58,570 nt of DNA. Origin: Chromatiales bacterium (lineage in GTDB: Bacteria > Pseudomonadota > Gammaproteobacteria > Poriferisulfidales > Oxydemutatoraceae). Shown in pieces: positions 9,494 through 18,138 of the stretch. How positions within the stretch are numbered: position 1 is the first letter of the stretch; every line of letters begins with the position of its first letter. Made by a program: the position numbers and the translations under genes. The stretch lies in assembly GCA_014323925.1 (NCBI GenBank), contig JACONC010000002.1:1-58570 (forward strand). Direction: 5' to 3'. The notes beneath the pieces are model-generated. The model had not been told where the DNA came from, ran no database searches, and saw nothing but the letters and a program-made list of their open reading frames with translations.

Positions 9494-10708
9494 ATGTTTG
9501 ATATATTAACTGGCTATGGTTGGTGGCAGTTGGATTGGTGGCAATATGTAGCTATAGCATTAGCACTCACCCACCTTACGATTATCTGCGTCACGCTTTA
9601 TTTACATCGCTCACAGGCACATCGTGCGGTCGATTTTCATCCCGCAGTAAACCATGTTATGCGGTTTTGGTTATGGCTGACGACTGGTATGAAGGCCAAG
9701 GAATGGGTTGCGGTGCACCGTAAGCACCACGCCAAATGCGAAGCCAAAGAAGACCCACACAGCCCGATTGTGAAAGGAATACATTCGGTACTGTGGCAAG
9801 GCACTGAGCTCTACTCTGAAGAAGCCACCCATACCGACACATTAAAGATATACGGGCGAGGTACACCCGACGATGCTATAGAGCGCAATTTATACAGTCG
9901 CTTCCCTAACACTGGTGTCGTATCATTATTTTTAATACACTTCGTGCTATTTGGTTTTTATGGCATCGCAATATGGGCAGTACAAATGCTATGGATACCG
10001 TTTTTCGCGGCCGGTGTTGTCAACGGTATTGGACACTTCAAGGGTTATAGAAACTATCCGACTGATGACTGTTCTACTAATTTCTCTAATCTGGGTATTC
10101 TGATAGGTGGAGAAGAGTTACACAATAACCATCACGCCTATCCTAGTTCGGCGAAATTATCGGCAAAGTGGTGGGAGTTTGATGTAGGCTGGCTATACAT
10201 ACGTATATTGCATTGCCTTAAACTTGCTACGGTGTTGCGTTTGGCACCAGTGCCTTCTCGTAATCACAAAGCCGATAAGAACTTAGATATAGATACTGCT
10301 AAAGCTATTTTTGAAAGCCGCCTGCATGTAACCTACGAATATGTCAACAGAGTATTAAAGCCAGTGTTGCATAGCGAACTTAGCAAAGCTGACGATGCTT
10401 ATCATCAACTACTGACGCATGTCAAACTCATTTTACCTAAACCCGGAAATCAAGTAAGCGATAAAGAGCACGCAATGATGAAAGAAGTTTTATTAAAAAA
10501 CGAAAATTTACAACTGGTTTGCGACTTTAAGAATCGCTTGCACGATATGCTGTATGTGATGAAGTACAAGGATTTTCACAGCCTGAAAGAAGAGTTAATA
10601 GAATGGTGCCGGCAAGCCGAGCAAAGTGGTGTCGAAACGCTCAGAGAATTTGCCAGTATGATGCAAGGCTATGCTCTAAAACCCTCCGTTGCGCAAATCC
10701 GCTTATAA
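9494..10708 (+). CDS. Acyl-CoA/acyl-lipid delta-9 type fatty acid desaturase
   Basis: 404-residue membrane desaturase with the three histidine boxes of the di-iron family: HRSQAH at 38-43, HRKHH at 75-79 and HNNHH at 210-214. Hydrophobic segments near 18-38, 145-170 and 165-180 fit the four-helix topology with the His boxes on the cytoplasmic face. The ~150-residue C-terminal extension is charged, probably helical, and longer than in minimal bacterial desaturases. It introduces a cis double bond into saturated acyl chains and so adjusts membrane fluidity. It follows the amidotransferase gene by 44 bp and has a possible promoter of its own in the short gap. Whether the substrate is acyl-CoA or phospholipid is unknown. 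Confidence 0.88.
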   Translation: MFDILTGYGWWQLDWWQYVAIALALTHLTIICVTLYLHRSQAHRAVDFHPAVNHVMRFWLWLTTGMKAKEWVAVHRKHHAKCEAKEDPHSPIVKGIHSVLWQGTELYSEEATHTDTLKIYGRGTPDDAIERNLYSRFPNTGVVSLFLIHFVLFGFYGIAIWAVQMLWIPFFAAGVVNGIGHFKGYRNYPTDDCSTNFSNLGILIGGEELHNNHHAYPSSAKLSAKWWEFDVGWLYIRILHCLKLATVLRLAPVPSRNHKADKNLDIDTAKAIFESRLHVTYEYVNRVLKPVLHSELSKADDAYHQLLTHVKLILPKPGNQVSDKEHAMMKEVLLKNENLQLVCDFKNRLHDMLYVMKYKDFHSLKEELIEWCRQAEQSGVETLREFASMMQGYALKPSVAQIRL

Positions 10709-10739
10709 CCCCCGCTTGTAACCATTTCTGGGGTGGTTA
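10706..10739. terminator. Hairpin between convergent desaturase and rpmG
   Basis: TAACCCCC pairs with GGGTGGTTA across a ~17-nt loop, with one bulged T. It sits exactly between two convergent genes, but neither side carries a strong T-tract, so terminator function is only probable. Confidence 0.4.
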
Positions 10740-10751
10740 ATCTACAGGATG

Positions 10752-10910
10752 CTACTTAATCTTTGCCTCTTTATAGATTACATGTTTGCGGATAGTTGGA
10801 TCGAATTTCTTTAGTTCAAGTTTTTTAGTACCGGCGGTTTTCTTATTTTTTGTCGCAGTATAAAAATGACCGCTACCAGCACTGGATACGAGTCTGATTT
10901 TCTCTCTCAT
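10752..10910 (-). CDS. rpmG: 50S ribosomal protein L33
   Basis: A 52-residue basic protein. It starts [17 protein letters not shown], has the family's TKNKK and KLELKKFDP segments, and ends [11 protein letters not shown], which is close to the canonical gammaproteobacterial L33 over its whole length. The zinc-binding cysteines of the alternative form are absent, so this is the C-minus form. It lies 15 bp downstream of rpmB on the same strand, the usual rpmB-rpmG pair. The start is the ATG complementary to 10908-10910. Confidence 0.95.
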   Translation of the reverse strand: MREKIRLVSSAGSGHFYTATKNKKTAGTKKLELKKFDPTIRKHVIYKEAKIK

Positions 10911-10925
10911 TGTTAAAACTCCGTC

Positions 10926-11150
10926 TTATCGCTTTTCTATCTCGGCGAGCACCGCATCTATTCCTTTTTTATCAATCAGGCGTAAGCCCTTAGACGAAAC
11001 CCGCAGGCGTATCCAGCACTTACGACTCTCAACCCAAAAACGATGGGTATGTAAATTGGGTCGAAAATGTCGCCGCGTTTTATTGTGCGCATGAGACACA
11101 TTATTTCCACTCATAGGTTTTTTACCTGTTATTTGACAAATCCTTGACAT
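10926..11150 (-). CDS. rpmB: 50S ribosomal protein L28
   Basis: 74 residues beginning [20 protein letters not shown] and containing [12 protein letters not shown] and [11 protein letters not shown], which are diagnostic of L28. The frame stays open nine codons further upstream, but the ATG at 11150 is preceded by GGAG at a 7-nt spacing and matches the family start, so it was chosen. It is the first gene of the rpmB-rpmG operon and encodes a component of the large ribosomal subunit. Confidence 0.96.
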   Translation of the reverse strand: MSRICQITGKKPMSGNNVSHAHNKTRRHFRPNLHTHRFWVESRKCWIRLRVSSKGLRLIDKKGIDAVLAEIEKR

Positions 11151-11463
11151 CAAAGTTCTCCGCAAAGGGCGTATCATAGCATAAATAAAGATTTTTCATA
11201 TGAAATTGTACGATGCCACGACAGGTATATTTAGATCTATACAGGACAAATCATGGAATGAAGTAGCGAAGCGTTATACTGGGAGATGAGAACCTAAACC
11301 TTCGCCATAAAATAGTGTGGCTTAGCTTAAACACATCTTGGCTTGCATTGATACCGTGTTTGTTGCAAACAAAATGCTAATCGGTCAAGCTTTTTTGCTT
11401 GAGTTGTCATAATAGTCTTATTTTTTAGATAAAGTCGCTATTTTATAAAAACTTTTGGTGTGT

Positions 11464-11500
11464 TAGCCAGTATGTCGATATGTATAATGCATACTGGCTA
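11464..11500. repeat. Perfect 11-bp inverted repeat
   Basis: TAGCCAGTATG at 11464-11474 and CATACTGGCTA at 11490-11500 are exact reverse complements separated by 15 nt. This could be an RNA hairpin or a protein-binding site. Confidence 0.6.
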
Positions 11501-11510
11501 TCTATTACTT

Positions 11511-11566
11511 AGAATAGATTTCCCTGCTGCTAGGGATACCTCTTTTGGGCAGGAAAATTCTATTCT
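11511..11566. repeat. Long imperfect inverted repeat
   Basis: An AGAATAGATTTCCCTGC arm and a GCAGGAAAATTCTATTCT arm can form a ~16-bp imperfect stem around a ~21-nt interior. It starts 11 nt after the preceding inverted repeat and lies ~85 nt upstream of tRNA-Ser. Confidence 0.5.
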
Positions 11567-11649
11567 GCGTAGTTTGATATGTACTTGCACATTATTCAGG
11601 TGTGAAAATTAGTTGCGGATCTTATTATTGGTTTATGCTATACAACCTT

Positions 11650-11739
11650 GGAGAGGTACCGAAGTGGTTATAACGGCACTGACTCGAAATCAGATGGTCG
11701 GCGAAAGTCGGCACGTGGGTTCGAATCCCACCCTCTCCA
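11650..11739 (+). tRNA. tRNA-Ser (anticodon CGA)
   Basis: A full class II cloverleaf can be folded. The acceptor GGAGAGG pairs with CCTCTCC at 11732-11738. The D-stem is CCG/CGG. The anticodon loop CTCGAAA sits on a CTGA/TCAG stem, giving anticodon CGA for UCG. A long variable arm (CGGC GAAA GTCG) is present, and the T arm is GTGGG TTCGAAT CCCAC. The 3' CCA is not encoded. The discriminator base reads A, whereas E. coli serine tRNAs have G. Confidence 0.95.
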
Positions 11740-11872
11740 TTGACAATCTTAGATTTTGAGAGAATTGCTCAGCAATACACACAATCATGAATTGAAATAT
11801 ATTAGTCCAGTATAGCAACAATGTTTTCCTATCGGTTATAATCTGTTTAACTTTTTTACTGCGGTATTGATC

Positions 11873-12562
11873 GTGATTAATCGGCTTTATTTTTTCGTAA
11901 CACTAGCGCTCGGAATATCAGGGCTTTTATTTTTTGTACCTTCTGCAACTGCCGAATGTAATCGCAACGATGTTGAGTATTTCCTCAAAAAAGGATTTAG
12001 CCGAGAGCAAGTTACGGCTATTTGCGAGGTAGCGAAACCGCAACGATTCGGCGAATCTACACCCCAGAACCAAGAAGATTACGAGGCATATAACAAACAA
12101 CTGGAAGCGCGTCTGCGCATTGAGCGTAAATTGCAAAAAGAGGAAGATGATATTTTGCTACTGAAAACTGCCATCGCTGGTGAAGATGTCAAAATAACTG
12201 CCGATTGGCTGGACTTTAAGAGTCCCTTTTGTATTGCTGCGGGTAATAACCCTGATGTAGAAGCAAGAGTTAGAGTGTGTCCTTTAGTGCTATATAGAAT
12301 TTATTTCAAGGGCTTGCAGGTTAAAGAATATCAACGTAAATATGTGATATTCGGCAAGCGTGAGCTTGAAGTGGAGGGCACTATCAAGCGCAAACTTTTG
12401 AATGACTTGCGAGGTTATCCTCCTGGTATTAGGATGGAGCTGTTAGATGCCTATAAGGCGAATGTCCGTAAAGGCGGCACTTTTATTCCTATACGCAAGG
12501 ATTACCCAATTAATAAAGTGCAACAAGTGTTGAGATCCTATGCGTTGCGCGCAGAGGAGTAG
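11873..12562 (+). CDS. Exported protein of unknown function
   Basis: 229 residues from a GTG start; a TTG two codons upstream is the alternative. An N-terminal signal peptide is clear: a hydrophobic stretch FFVTLALGISGLLFFV followed by an ATA|E cleavage site. The mature start has Cys and a VEYFLKKGFSREQVTAIC segment, a short helical motif that recurs in many gammaproteobacterial periplasmic proteins of unknown function. The rest is charged and helical (residues ~65-110), then mixed, with Cys at about 127 and 141. It converges with gpmI, with only 7 bp between the stops. I do not recognise a functional domain. Confidence 0.75.
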   Translation: MINRLYFFVTLALGISGLLFFVPSATAECNRNDVEYFLKKGFSREQVTAICEVAKPQRFGESTPQNQEDYEAYNKQLEARLRIERKLQKEEDDILLLKTAIAGEDVKITADWLDFKSPFCIAAGNNPDVEARVRVCPLVLYRIYFKGLQVKEYQRKYVIFGKRELEVEGTIKRKLLNDLRGYPPGIRMELLDAYKANVRKGGTFIPIRKDYPINKVQQVLRSYALRAEE

Positions 12563-12569
12563 CCTTGCT

Positions 12570-14096
12570 TCAATATCGCACGATAACCGACGGAGCTTCC
12601 ATCTCCGGCGGAATGTCAACGCCCATCATATCTAACACTGTGGGCGCAATGCTACTGATACTATAACCGCTTGCTAGCTTCGGTGATTTAGTAGCATTGA
12701 CAATCAGACAAGGCACTGGATTCGTAGTATGCATGGTATTAGGTTGGCCGGTTGCAAGGTCTAACATTTCATCGCAGTTGCCATGATCTGCTGTGATCAG
12801 CACTTGCCAGCCGTGCTTCAGTGCAACATTTACAATTTCACCCAGTTGCTGGTCTACAGTTTCAACCGCTTTTATAATAGGATCAGGAACTGCGGTGTGA
12901 CCGACCATATCCATGTTGGCAAAATTAACCACGACGAATGAATACTCAGGCATAGCAAGCGCTGATGACACCGCATCGGCAACCGCTGCCGCACTCATTT
13001 CCGGCATCAAATCGTAGGTGCTCACTTTAGGCGACGGCACCAGATAATGCTTTTCACCAGGTAGCGGCTCTTCTATGCCGCCGTTGAAGAAAAAAGTAAT
13101 ATGTGGGTATTTTTCGGTCTCAGCACAGTGAAATTGTTTTAATTGCAGATCGCTCAACACTTTAGCTAAAGTTACTTTAGGGCGTATTGGGTTATACGCA
13201 ACGGCACAAGGTAGCTTGTGGTCTATTTCAGTCATTGTTGTAATATTAATGGCTTGGTAATCGTCTCTATCAAAGCTATCAAAATGCTTGCACGCCAGTG
13301 CTTTAATCAATTGTCGTGGCCGGTCATTTCTAAAATTAAAAAGTATAAGATGATCCTTTTCGTCTAAGGCCTTATGGCTATCTGAGTAGAATGGCTCGAT
13401 GAATTCATCGCTATGACCCGTGGCATAGGCACTATCAATAGCATCGTCTACATTTCTCACCTGTCTACCCTGTGCTTTTGCAATGACCTGCCAAGCTGCC
13501 GCGGTTCTATCCCAGCGCGCGTCTCGATCCATTGCGTAATAGCGGCCGATAATGGTTGCGATCGCACCACCAGCTTGTTCAAGCGGAGCTTGTAGTTGTT
13601 GGATGAATTTATGTGCGCATTGTGGCGCGGTGTCGCGCCCATCAGTAATTACATGCACTATTGGTATGCAACCTGTTTTAGCAGCAAGTTCTATTAGCGC
13701 TAATAAGTGACGAATATGAGAATGTACCCCGCCGTCCGATACTAGGCCCAAGAGATGTATCGGGCGATTATTTTCCTTAGCGCGCTGCATTGCAGATAAT
13801 AAAGTGTTATTCTTAAAGAAGCTACGGTCTTTGATAGCATTATCTATGCGCACTAAATCTTGTGGGATTACGCAGCCGCAGCCCATTGTTGTATGCCCTA
13901 CTTCGGAGTTACCTATTTGTCCTGGCGGAAGCCCGACTGCAGGCCCCGACGCCTCCAGCAGAGTGTGCGGATATTCAGCGAATAATCTATCTAAATGTGG
14001 TGTTTTAGCAACCCACACGGCATTATTGTTAGTGTCGCTGCTGATGCCGTAGCCGTCTAAAATTACTAATAGGGTTTTATTTATTTTGGATTGCAT
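12570..14096 (-). CDS. gpmI: 2,3-bisphosphoglycerate-independent phosphoglycerate mutase
   Basis: 508 residues, typical for iPGM. It interconverts 3- and 2-phosphoglycerate through a phosphoserine intermediate, using two Mn2+ ions. The metal-binding start LLVILDGYG is followed by NSEVGH with the catalytic Ser64. HVITDGRD, GRYYAMDRD and the C-terminal TADHGNCDEM motif complete the alkaline-phosphatase-fold active site. It lies 11 bp downstream of tatC on the same strand and is probably the last gene of the his-tat transcript. In a serine-cycle organism it would feed 2-phosphoglycerate and 3-phosphoglycerate pools, which fits the operon at 21-27 kb. Confidence 0.96.
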   Translation of the reverse strand: MQSKINKTLLVILDGYGISSDTNNNAVWVAKTPHLDRLFAEYPHTLLEASGPAVGLPPGQIGNSEVGHTTMGCGCVIPQDLVRIDNAIKDRSFFKNNTLLSAMQRAKENNRPIHLLGLVSDGGVHSHIRHLLALIELAAKTGCIPIVHVITDGRDTAPQCAHKFIQQLQAPLEQAGGAIATIIGRYYAMDRDARWDRTAAAWQVIAKAQGRQVRNVDDAIDSAYATGHSDEFIEPFYSDSHKALDEKDHLILFNFRNDRPRQLIKALACKHFDSFDRDDYQAINITTMTEIDHKLPCAVAYNPIRPKVTLAKVLSDLQLKQFHCAETEKYPHITFFFNGGIEEPLPGEKHYLVPSPKVSTYDLMPEMSAAAVADAVSSALAMPEYSFVVVNFANMDMVGHTAVPDPIIKAVETVDQQLGEIVNVALKHGWQVLITADHGNCDEMLDLATGQPNTMHTTNPVPCLIVNATKSPKLASGYSISSIAPTVLDMMGVDIPPEMEAPSVIVRY

Positions 14097-14107
14097 AGCT
14101 TATTCCT

Positions 14108-14860
14108 TCACAGTGGTTCTTTAATGGAATCCGCTTCCTGCTCACTTTCTTTGGGAATAAATTTGGATATGAAAACACCAAGCTCAAACAGTAGCCACAC
14201 TGGTATTGCCAATAACACTTGGGAGATCACATCAGGTGGTGTGAGCATCATTCCAACCACGAAAGCTCCGACGATAACATAAGGACGTTTGCGTATTAAA
14301 TTTTCGGTGGTTGTGACACCGGTTTTAACCAGCATCAATGTAACAATCGGCACCTCAAATGCTGCACCGAAAGCGATAAAAATCTTTATTACAAAATCTA
14401 AATAACGATTAATGTCGGTCATCACTGAGATGCCTTCAGGAACTACGCTACTAAAAAATCCAAACATCAGTGGGAACACGACATAATAAGCAAAAATCAT
14501 ACCGGCATAGAAAAGTAATGTGCTAGATAATAATACCGGCAGTGCTAGACGCTTCTCTTGACGGTATAGCCCCGGCGAGACAAAAGCCCAGAATTGGTAA
14601 ATCAACACCGGTATGGAAATGGTGACAGCGAGTAGTAAAACCAGTTTGAACGGCGCTAAGAAAGGCGAAGCAACTTCAATCGCAATCATCGTCCCACCTT
14701 GCGGTAGCTGTGCTACCAAGGGTGCAGAGAGAAAATTGTAGAGTGGGTTCGCAAAAGGAAACAGGGCGATAAAAACAAGCACTATGCAGGCAATCATCTT
14801 TAATAGCCTGCTTCTTAGCTCCACCAGATGCGATAACAGTGGTCGCTCTTTATCGGTCAT
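14108..14860 (-). CDS. tatC: Sec-independent protein translocase TatC
   Basis: About 250 residues. It starts MTDKERPLLSHLVELRSRLL, the conserved TatC N-terminus with the signal-peptide-binding E-L-R motif, and is followed by six hydrophobic segments and the FVSPGLYRQEKR loop. The frame is open 24 codons further upstream, but the ATG at 14860 has GGAAAAG in front and matches the family start. TatC is the twin-arginine signal receptor in the inner membrane and works with TatA and TatB, encoded directly upstream. It begins 10 bp after the tatB stop. Confidence 0.95.
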   Translation of the reverse strand: MTDKERPLLSHLVELRSRLLKMIACIVLVFIALFPFANPLYNFLSAPLVAQLPQGGTMIAIEVASPFLAPFKLVLLLAVTISIPVLIYQFWAFVSPGLYRQEKRLALPVLLSSTLLFYAGMIFAYYVVFPLMFGFFSSVVPEGISVMTDINRYLDFVIKIFIAFGAAFEVPIVTLMLVKTGVTTTENLIRKRPYVIVGAFVVGMMLTPPDVISQVLLAIPVWLLFELGVFISKFIPKESEQEADSIKEPL

Positions 14861-14870
14861 GCTTGCTTTG

Positions 14871-15251
14871 CTACTTTTCCTTTTTGGTTGCTTCGGTAGT
14901 TCGCTTAGAATGAGGGTCGGTCGTGTTATCATCGTCAGTGTCGTGGGCTACGAAACGGCCTTCGTCAATCTGCTTTTCTACGGCTTTAGTCAAAGAATCG
15001 GTACTCATGAACTCTCGCTTAATATCACTGCCCGCTTGGTTTATCGTGTCTTGTGCGTCCGATAAAATTTTCTTAACTTCATTGGCACTCGCCTGCTCGG
15101 CAAACTCAGTCTTCAGCTGCGTCGTCAGCCTTTTAATGCGACTCATCCAACGACCGATAGTAGCAAGCAATTGCGGCAATCGTTCGGGTCCGACCACCAA
15201 CAGTGCGATCAGCATAATAAGCGCTAACTCCCAGAAGCCGAAATCGGACAT
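14871..15251 (-). CDS. tatB: Sec-independent protein translocase TatB
   Basis: 126 residues. MSDFGFWELALIMLIALLVVGPERLP is the TatB membrane helix with the GPERLP hinge. It is followed by an amphipathic helix, a long charged helix and a disordered acidic/basic tail. It forms the Tat receptor complex with TatC. It sits between tatA (6 bp upstream) and tatC in the standard order. The Glu in the helix and the GPERLP motif separate it from TatA. Confidence 0.94.
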   Translation of the reverse strand: MSDFGFWELALIMLIALLVVGPERLPQLLATIGRWMSRIKRLTTQLKTEFAEQASANEVKKILSDAQDTINQAGSDIKREFMSTDSLTKAVEKQIDEGRFVAHDTDDDNTTDPHSKRTTEATKKEK

Positions 15252-15257
15252 CTTTAC

Positions 15258-15455
15258 TTAGTGGTCTTCTTTTTTAGGGGTGGGCGATGGTTTGTCGGTC
15301 ATCGTCGACTTAGCAGGCTCTTCTTCCTTGACCGATTTCTTAAAGCTCTTAATAGCATCTCCCAGATCCGAACCTAAACTGCGTAGCTTTTTAGTGCCGA
15401 ACAGTAAAATCACAATAATTAATATTAACAATATTTGTAAGGGTCCCCACGACAT
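15258..15455 (-). CDS. tatA: Sec-independent protein translocase TatA
   Basis: 65 residues. It has a short N-terminal membrane helix ([15 protein letters not shown]), the [20 protein letters not shown] amphipathic-helix signature, and a Lys/Glu/Pro-rich soluble tail. TatA oligomers form the translocation element of the Tat pathway. It is the first tat gene, 65 bp downstream of hisE. Confidence 0.94.
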   Translation of the reverse strand: MSWGPLQILLILIIVILLFGTKKLRSLGSDLGDAIKSFKKSVKEEEPAKSTMTDKPSPTPKKEDH

Positions 15456-15520
15456 AATATTATCCTCAGTTAAAACATAAAAACATATATTACACTGCTA
15501 AGCGTAGTTTATCGATAAAT

Positions 15521-15844
15521 TTATTTACCACGTTGCCTTTTTTCTTGATGTCCCGAAACCCCAAAACGTTTTGCTAACTCTTCTAATATCGCCTGTGAGG
15601 CTATGTTTTTAGACGCCAACAGCACCAAGCAATGAAACCACAAATCGGCTGTTTCGTGGATGATGTGATCACGGTCCTTGCCATCAGCAGCGGCAATCAG
15701 TTCCTCAGCTTCTTCTAAAATTTTATCAGCTATGCGGCGGTTTCCGCCAGCATACAAATTGGCGACATACGAATCGGCAGGGGTTGCCGATTTGCGCTCT
15801 TGCAGTACTTGGTCTAGATTTCTCAGAATATCTTTGCTAGCCAT
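15521..15844 (-). CDS. hisE: Phosphoribosyl-ATP pyrophosphatase
   Basis: 107 residues. Conserved helices carry the MazG-type metal ligands: EEAEELIAAA and HETADLWFHCLVLL. It hydrolyses phosphoribosyl-ATP to phosphoribosyl-AMP, the second step of histidine synthesis. It follows hisF after 16 bp. In many gammaproteobacteria hisI sits between hisF and hisE; here it does not, and this protein has no HisI domain fused to it. Confidence 0.93.
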   Translation of the reverse strand: MASKDILRNLDQVLQERKSATPADSYVANLYAGGNRRIADKILEEAEELIAAADGKDRDHIIHETADLWFHCLVLLASKNIASQAILEELAKRFGVSGHQEKRQRGK

Positions 15845-15860
15845 GATGATAGACTTAGGA

Positions 15861-16655
15861 TCACGCAGTGATGCGTACTGCTACTCCGTGTGCTTGTAGA
15901 TAATGCTTGGCTTGGGCAATAGAGTATTCTCTGAAATGAAAAATACTCGCTGCCAGAACTGCATCGGCTTTGCCTTCTTGCACGCCTTCCACTAAGTGTT
16001 TTAGTTCACCCACACCGCCAGACGCAACAACCGGAATATCAACGCACTCGCTAATACACCGCGTGAGTTCTAAATCAAAACCGAGCTTGGTTCCGTCTCT
16101 ATCCATACTGGTGAGCAGGATTTCTCCGGCACCAGCGTGTGCCATTTGTTGTGCCCATTTCACCGCATCTACGCCAGTCGATTTACGCCCGCCGTGGGTG
16201 TATACTTCCCAGCGCATCTCATCATCGCAGCGTTTCGCATCTATTGCGACAACAACGCACTGCGACCCTACTTTAGATACTGCTTGGGTGACGAATTCAG
16301 GGTTTTCTATCGCCGTCGTATTAATAGCAATTTTGTCAGCACCAGCGCGATGTAGGTTGCGTATATCGTCAACGGTGCGCACACCGCCGCCTACCGTCAT
16401 CGGAATAAAAACTTCAGCAGCTACTTTGGAGACTAAATCAATCATAATATCGCGGCGGTCGGAGCTTGCCATTATATCTAAAAAGGTAATTTCGTCAGCA
16501 CCCTCTTCGTTGTAGCATCGGGCAACCTCGGCCGGATCGCCAGCGTCTTTGATGTCTACGAAGCGTACTCCTTTGACTACGCGACCTGCGGCGACATCCA
16601 AACACGGAATAATCCGTTTAGTCAGAGCCACCTTTTCGCGATTTATCAGTGGCAA
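15861..16655 (-). CDS. hisF: Imidazole glycerol phosphate synthase cyclase subunit HisF
   Basis: About 255-264 residues. It is a TIM barrel with [17 protein letters not shown] at the start, including the catalytic Asp of [20 protein letters not shown] and ASGGVGE phosphate-binding loops follow. It makes imidazole glycerol phosphate and AICAR using ammonia from HisH. The open frame starts at an ATG at 16655, but homology begins about ten codons later; a GTG at 16631 inside the end of hisA is a plausible true start. It overlaps hisA and lies 16 bp before hisE. Confidence 0.95.
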   Translation of the reverse strand: MPLINREKVALTKRIIPCLDVAAGRVVKGVRFVDIKDAGDPAEVARCYNEEGADEITFLDIMASSDRRDIMIDLVSKVAAEVFIPMTVGGGVRTVDDIRNLHRAGADKIAINTTAIENPEFVTQAVSKVGSQCVVVAIDAKRCDDEMRWEVYTHGGRKSTGVDAVKWAQQMAHAGAGEILLTSMDRDGTKLGFDLELTRCISECVDIPVVASGGVGELKHLVEGVQEGKADAVLAASIFHFREYSIAQAKHYLQAHGVAVRITA

Positions 16656-17382
16656 AATGTTCCACTAGGCGATACGCTTCCGTTAAGTCTATCTTACCTT
16701 CATACAGCGAGCGACCTAGTATGATGCCTTGCATGCCTTCCTCGTCAGCGCTGCAGGCGTGCTCAATGTCGGCAAGTGCAGTAAAGCCACCAGCGGCAAT
16801 AATCGGTATGTGCGTAGATGCGGCTAATTTCACTGAACTTTCTATATTGGGTCCTTGCATCATACCATCGCGGCTAGTATCAGTGTGCACGATTGCGACC
16901 ACACCGTCGTTTTCAAAATGCTGTGCCAAATCTATGGGGTCGTGATGCGATACTTTAGACCAACCGTTGGTTGCGACTTTGCCGTCCTTGATGTCCAAGC
17001 CGACGATTATATGACCTGGAAACTCTAAACAGAGGTCTTTGATGATATGCGGTTGGCTTGCGGCACGGGTGCCGATGATTACATACTCTACGCCACAATT
17101 CAAATACTCCTGAACGGTATCTTCGTTGCGTATACCGCCACCGACTTGTATCGTTACATCAGGAAAAGCTGTGGCAATTTGTTCTACCACTTTCATATTG
17201 TGTGGTTTGCCGTCAAACGCACCGTCTAAATCAATAATATGCAGCCGTTCTGCTTTTTGGGAAATCCAACGCTGCGCGACTGTGAGAGGGTTATCAGAGA
17301 AAATAGTCTCTTTCTCCTTAATACCTTGACGTAGCCGGACACATTTACCGCCTTTAATGTCTATTGCTGGGATGAGTAACAT
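16618..17382 (-). CDS. hisA: ProFAR isomerase HisA
   Basis: 254 residues starting [20 protein letters not shown], diagnostic of HisA. The IQVGGGIRN and IIAAGGFTA phosphate loops of the half-barrel repeat follow. It isomerises ProFAR to PRFAR in histidine synthesis. It lies between hisH and hisF in the conserved order, and its 3' end overlaps the hisF frame. Confidence 0.96.
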   Translation of the reverse strand: MLLIPAIDIKGGKCVRLRQGIKEKETIFSDNPLTVAQRWISQKAERLHIIDLDGAFDGKPHNMKVVEQIATAFPDVTIQVGGGIRNEDTVQEYLNCGVEYVIIGTRAASQPHIIKDLCLEFPGHIIVGLDIKDGKVATNGWSKVSHHDPIDLAQHFENDGVVAIVHTDTSRDGMMQGPNIESSVKLAASTHIPIIAAGGFTALADIEHACSADEEGMQGIILGRSLYEGKIDLTEAYRLVEHFATDKSRKGGSD

Positions 17383-17424
17383 ATTATTATCTAATTATAT
17401 GCATGTCCGTGGCTATTATAACCA

Positions 17425-18063
17425 TTAAACGGTTCCGTTCCAACAGCCGAAGTTCTGCAATAGTTGCAAGCCGCACGCAGCACTTTTCTCAGGATGGAAC
17501 TGTACGGCAAAAATATATCCCGATGCCACCGCACAGCTAAAAGTAATTCCGTAATCAGTACATCCGGCCTGCCATCGGCGGTTGGCAGGTACGCCATAGT
17601 AGCTATGCACGAAATAAAAGTATTCGTCATCGTTAATACGATGCCACAATGGATGGGTTGCTGTTTGTTTTACATTATTCCAACCCATGTGTGGAGTTTT
17701 GTGTCCGTTTTTCACTGCTACGGTGGTGTTTAGATGCTGCACTTGCCCTTGTATCAAGCCCAAGCAGGCGGTGCCGCCGTTCTCTTCGCTATAGTCGAAC
17801 AAGACCTGTAAACCCAGGCAAATACCTAAAAACGGTTTTTGCATTGCCGCCGTCATTAGCGGCTCAGCCAAACCTTTGCGTGTAATTGCTGCCATACAAT
17901 CCTTGGCAGCACCCTGACCGGGAAAAACCACCTTGTCGGCGTCTCCGATAACCGCTGCATCGTCAGTGATAGCAATACGAGGGGTACCGTCAACTGCGTG
18001 TGCGAGTGCTTGCTCAACTGAGTATAGATTTCCTATACCACAATCTACAATAGCGATTAACAT
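17425..18063 (-). CDS. hisH: Imidazole glycerol phosphate synthase glutaminase subunit HisH
   Basis: 212 residues from the ATG at 18063; the open frame extends 13 codons further but homology starts MLIAIVDCGIGNLYSV. It is a class I glutamine amidotransferase with the nucleophile Cys82 in FLGICLGLQVLF and the His-x-Glu pair in VQFHPEKS. It supplies ammonia to HisF. It lies 75 bp downstream of hisB and 42 bp upstream of hisA. Confidence 0.95.
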   Translation of the reverse strand: MLIAIVDCGIGNLYSVEQALAHAVDGTPRIAITDDAAVIGDADKVVFPGQGAAKDCMAAITRKGLAEPLMTAAMQKPFLGICLGLQVLFDYSEENGGTACLGLIQGQVQHLNTTVAVKNGHKTPHMGWNNVKQTATHPLWHRINDDEYFYFVHSYYGVPANRRWQAGCTDYGITFSCAVASGYIFAVQFHPEKSAACGLQLLQNFGCWNGTV

Positions 18064-18138
18064 ATCTATATCCGCATTACTACAGTAATAAGCATCGGGC
18101 AACCGAAGCCGATCCGTATGCCTATAAATCGTTTCTAT

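Larger units (their letters stand above)
11151..11649. other. Hairpin-rich intergenic region upstream of tRNA-Ser
   Basis: No coding frame is convincing. Several inverted repeats are packed here: GTTTG/CAAAC near 11358-11371, TCAAGC/GCTTGA at 11385-11402, a perfect 11-bp stem at 11464-11474/11490-11500, and a long imperfect stem at 11511-11566. The rpmB promoter presumably lies at the left end on the minus strand. The hairpins may belong to an unannotated small RNA or to the tRNA leader. Confidence 0.45.
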
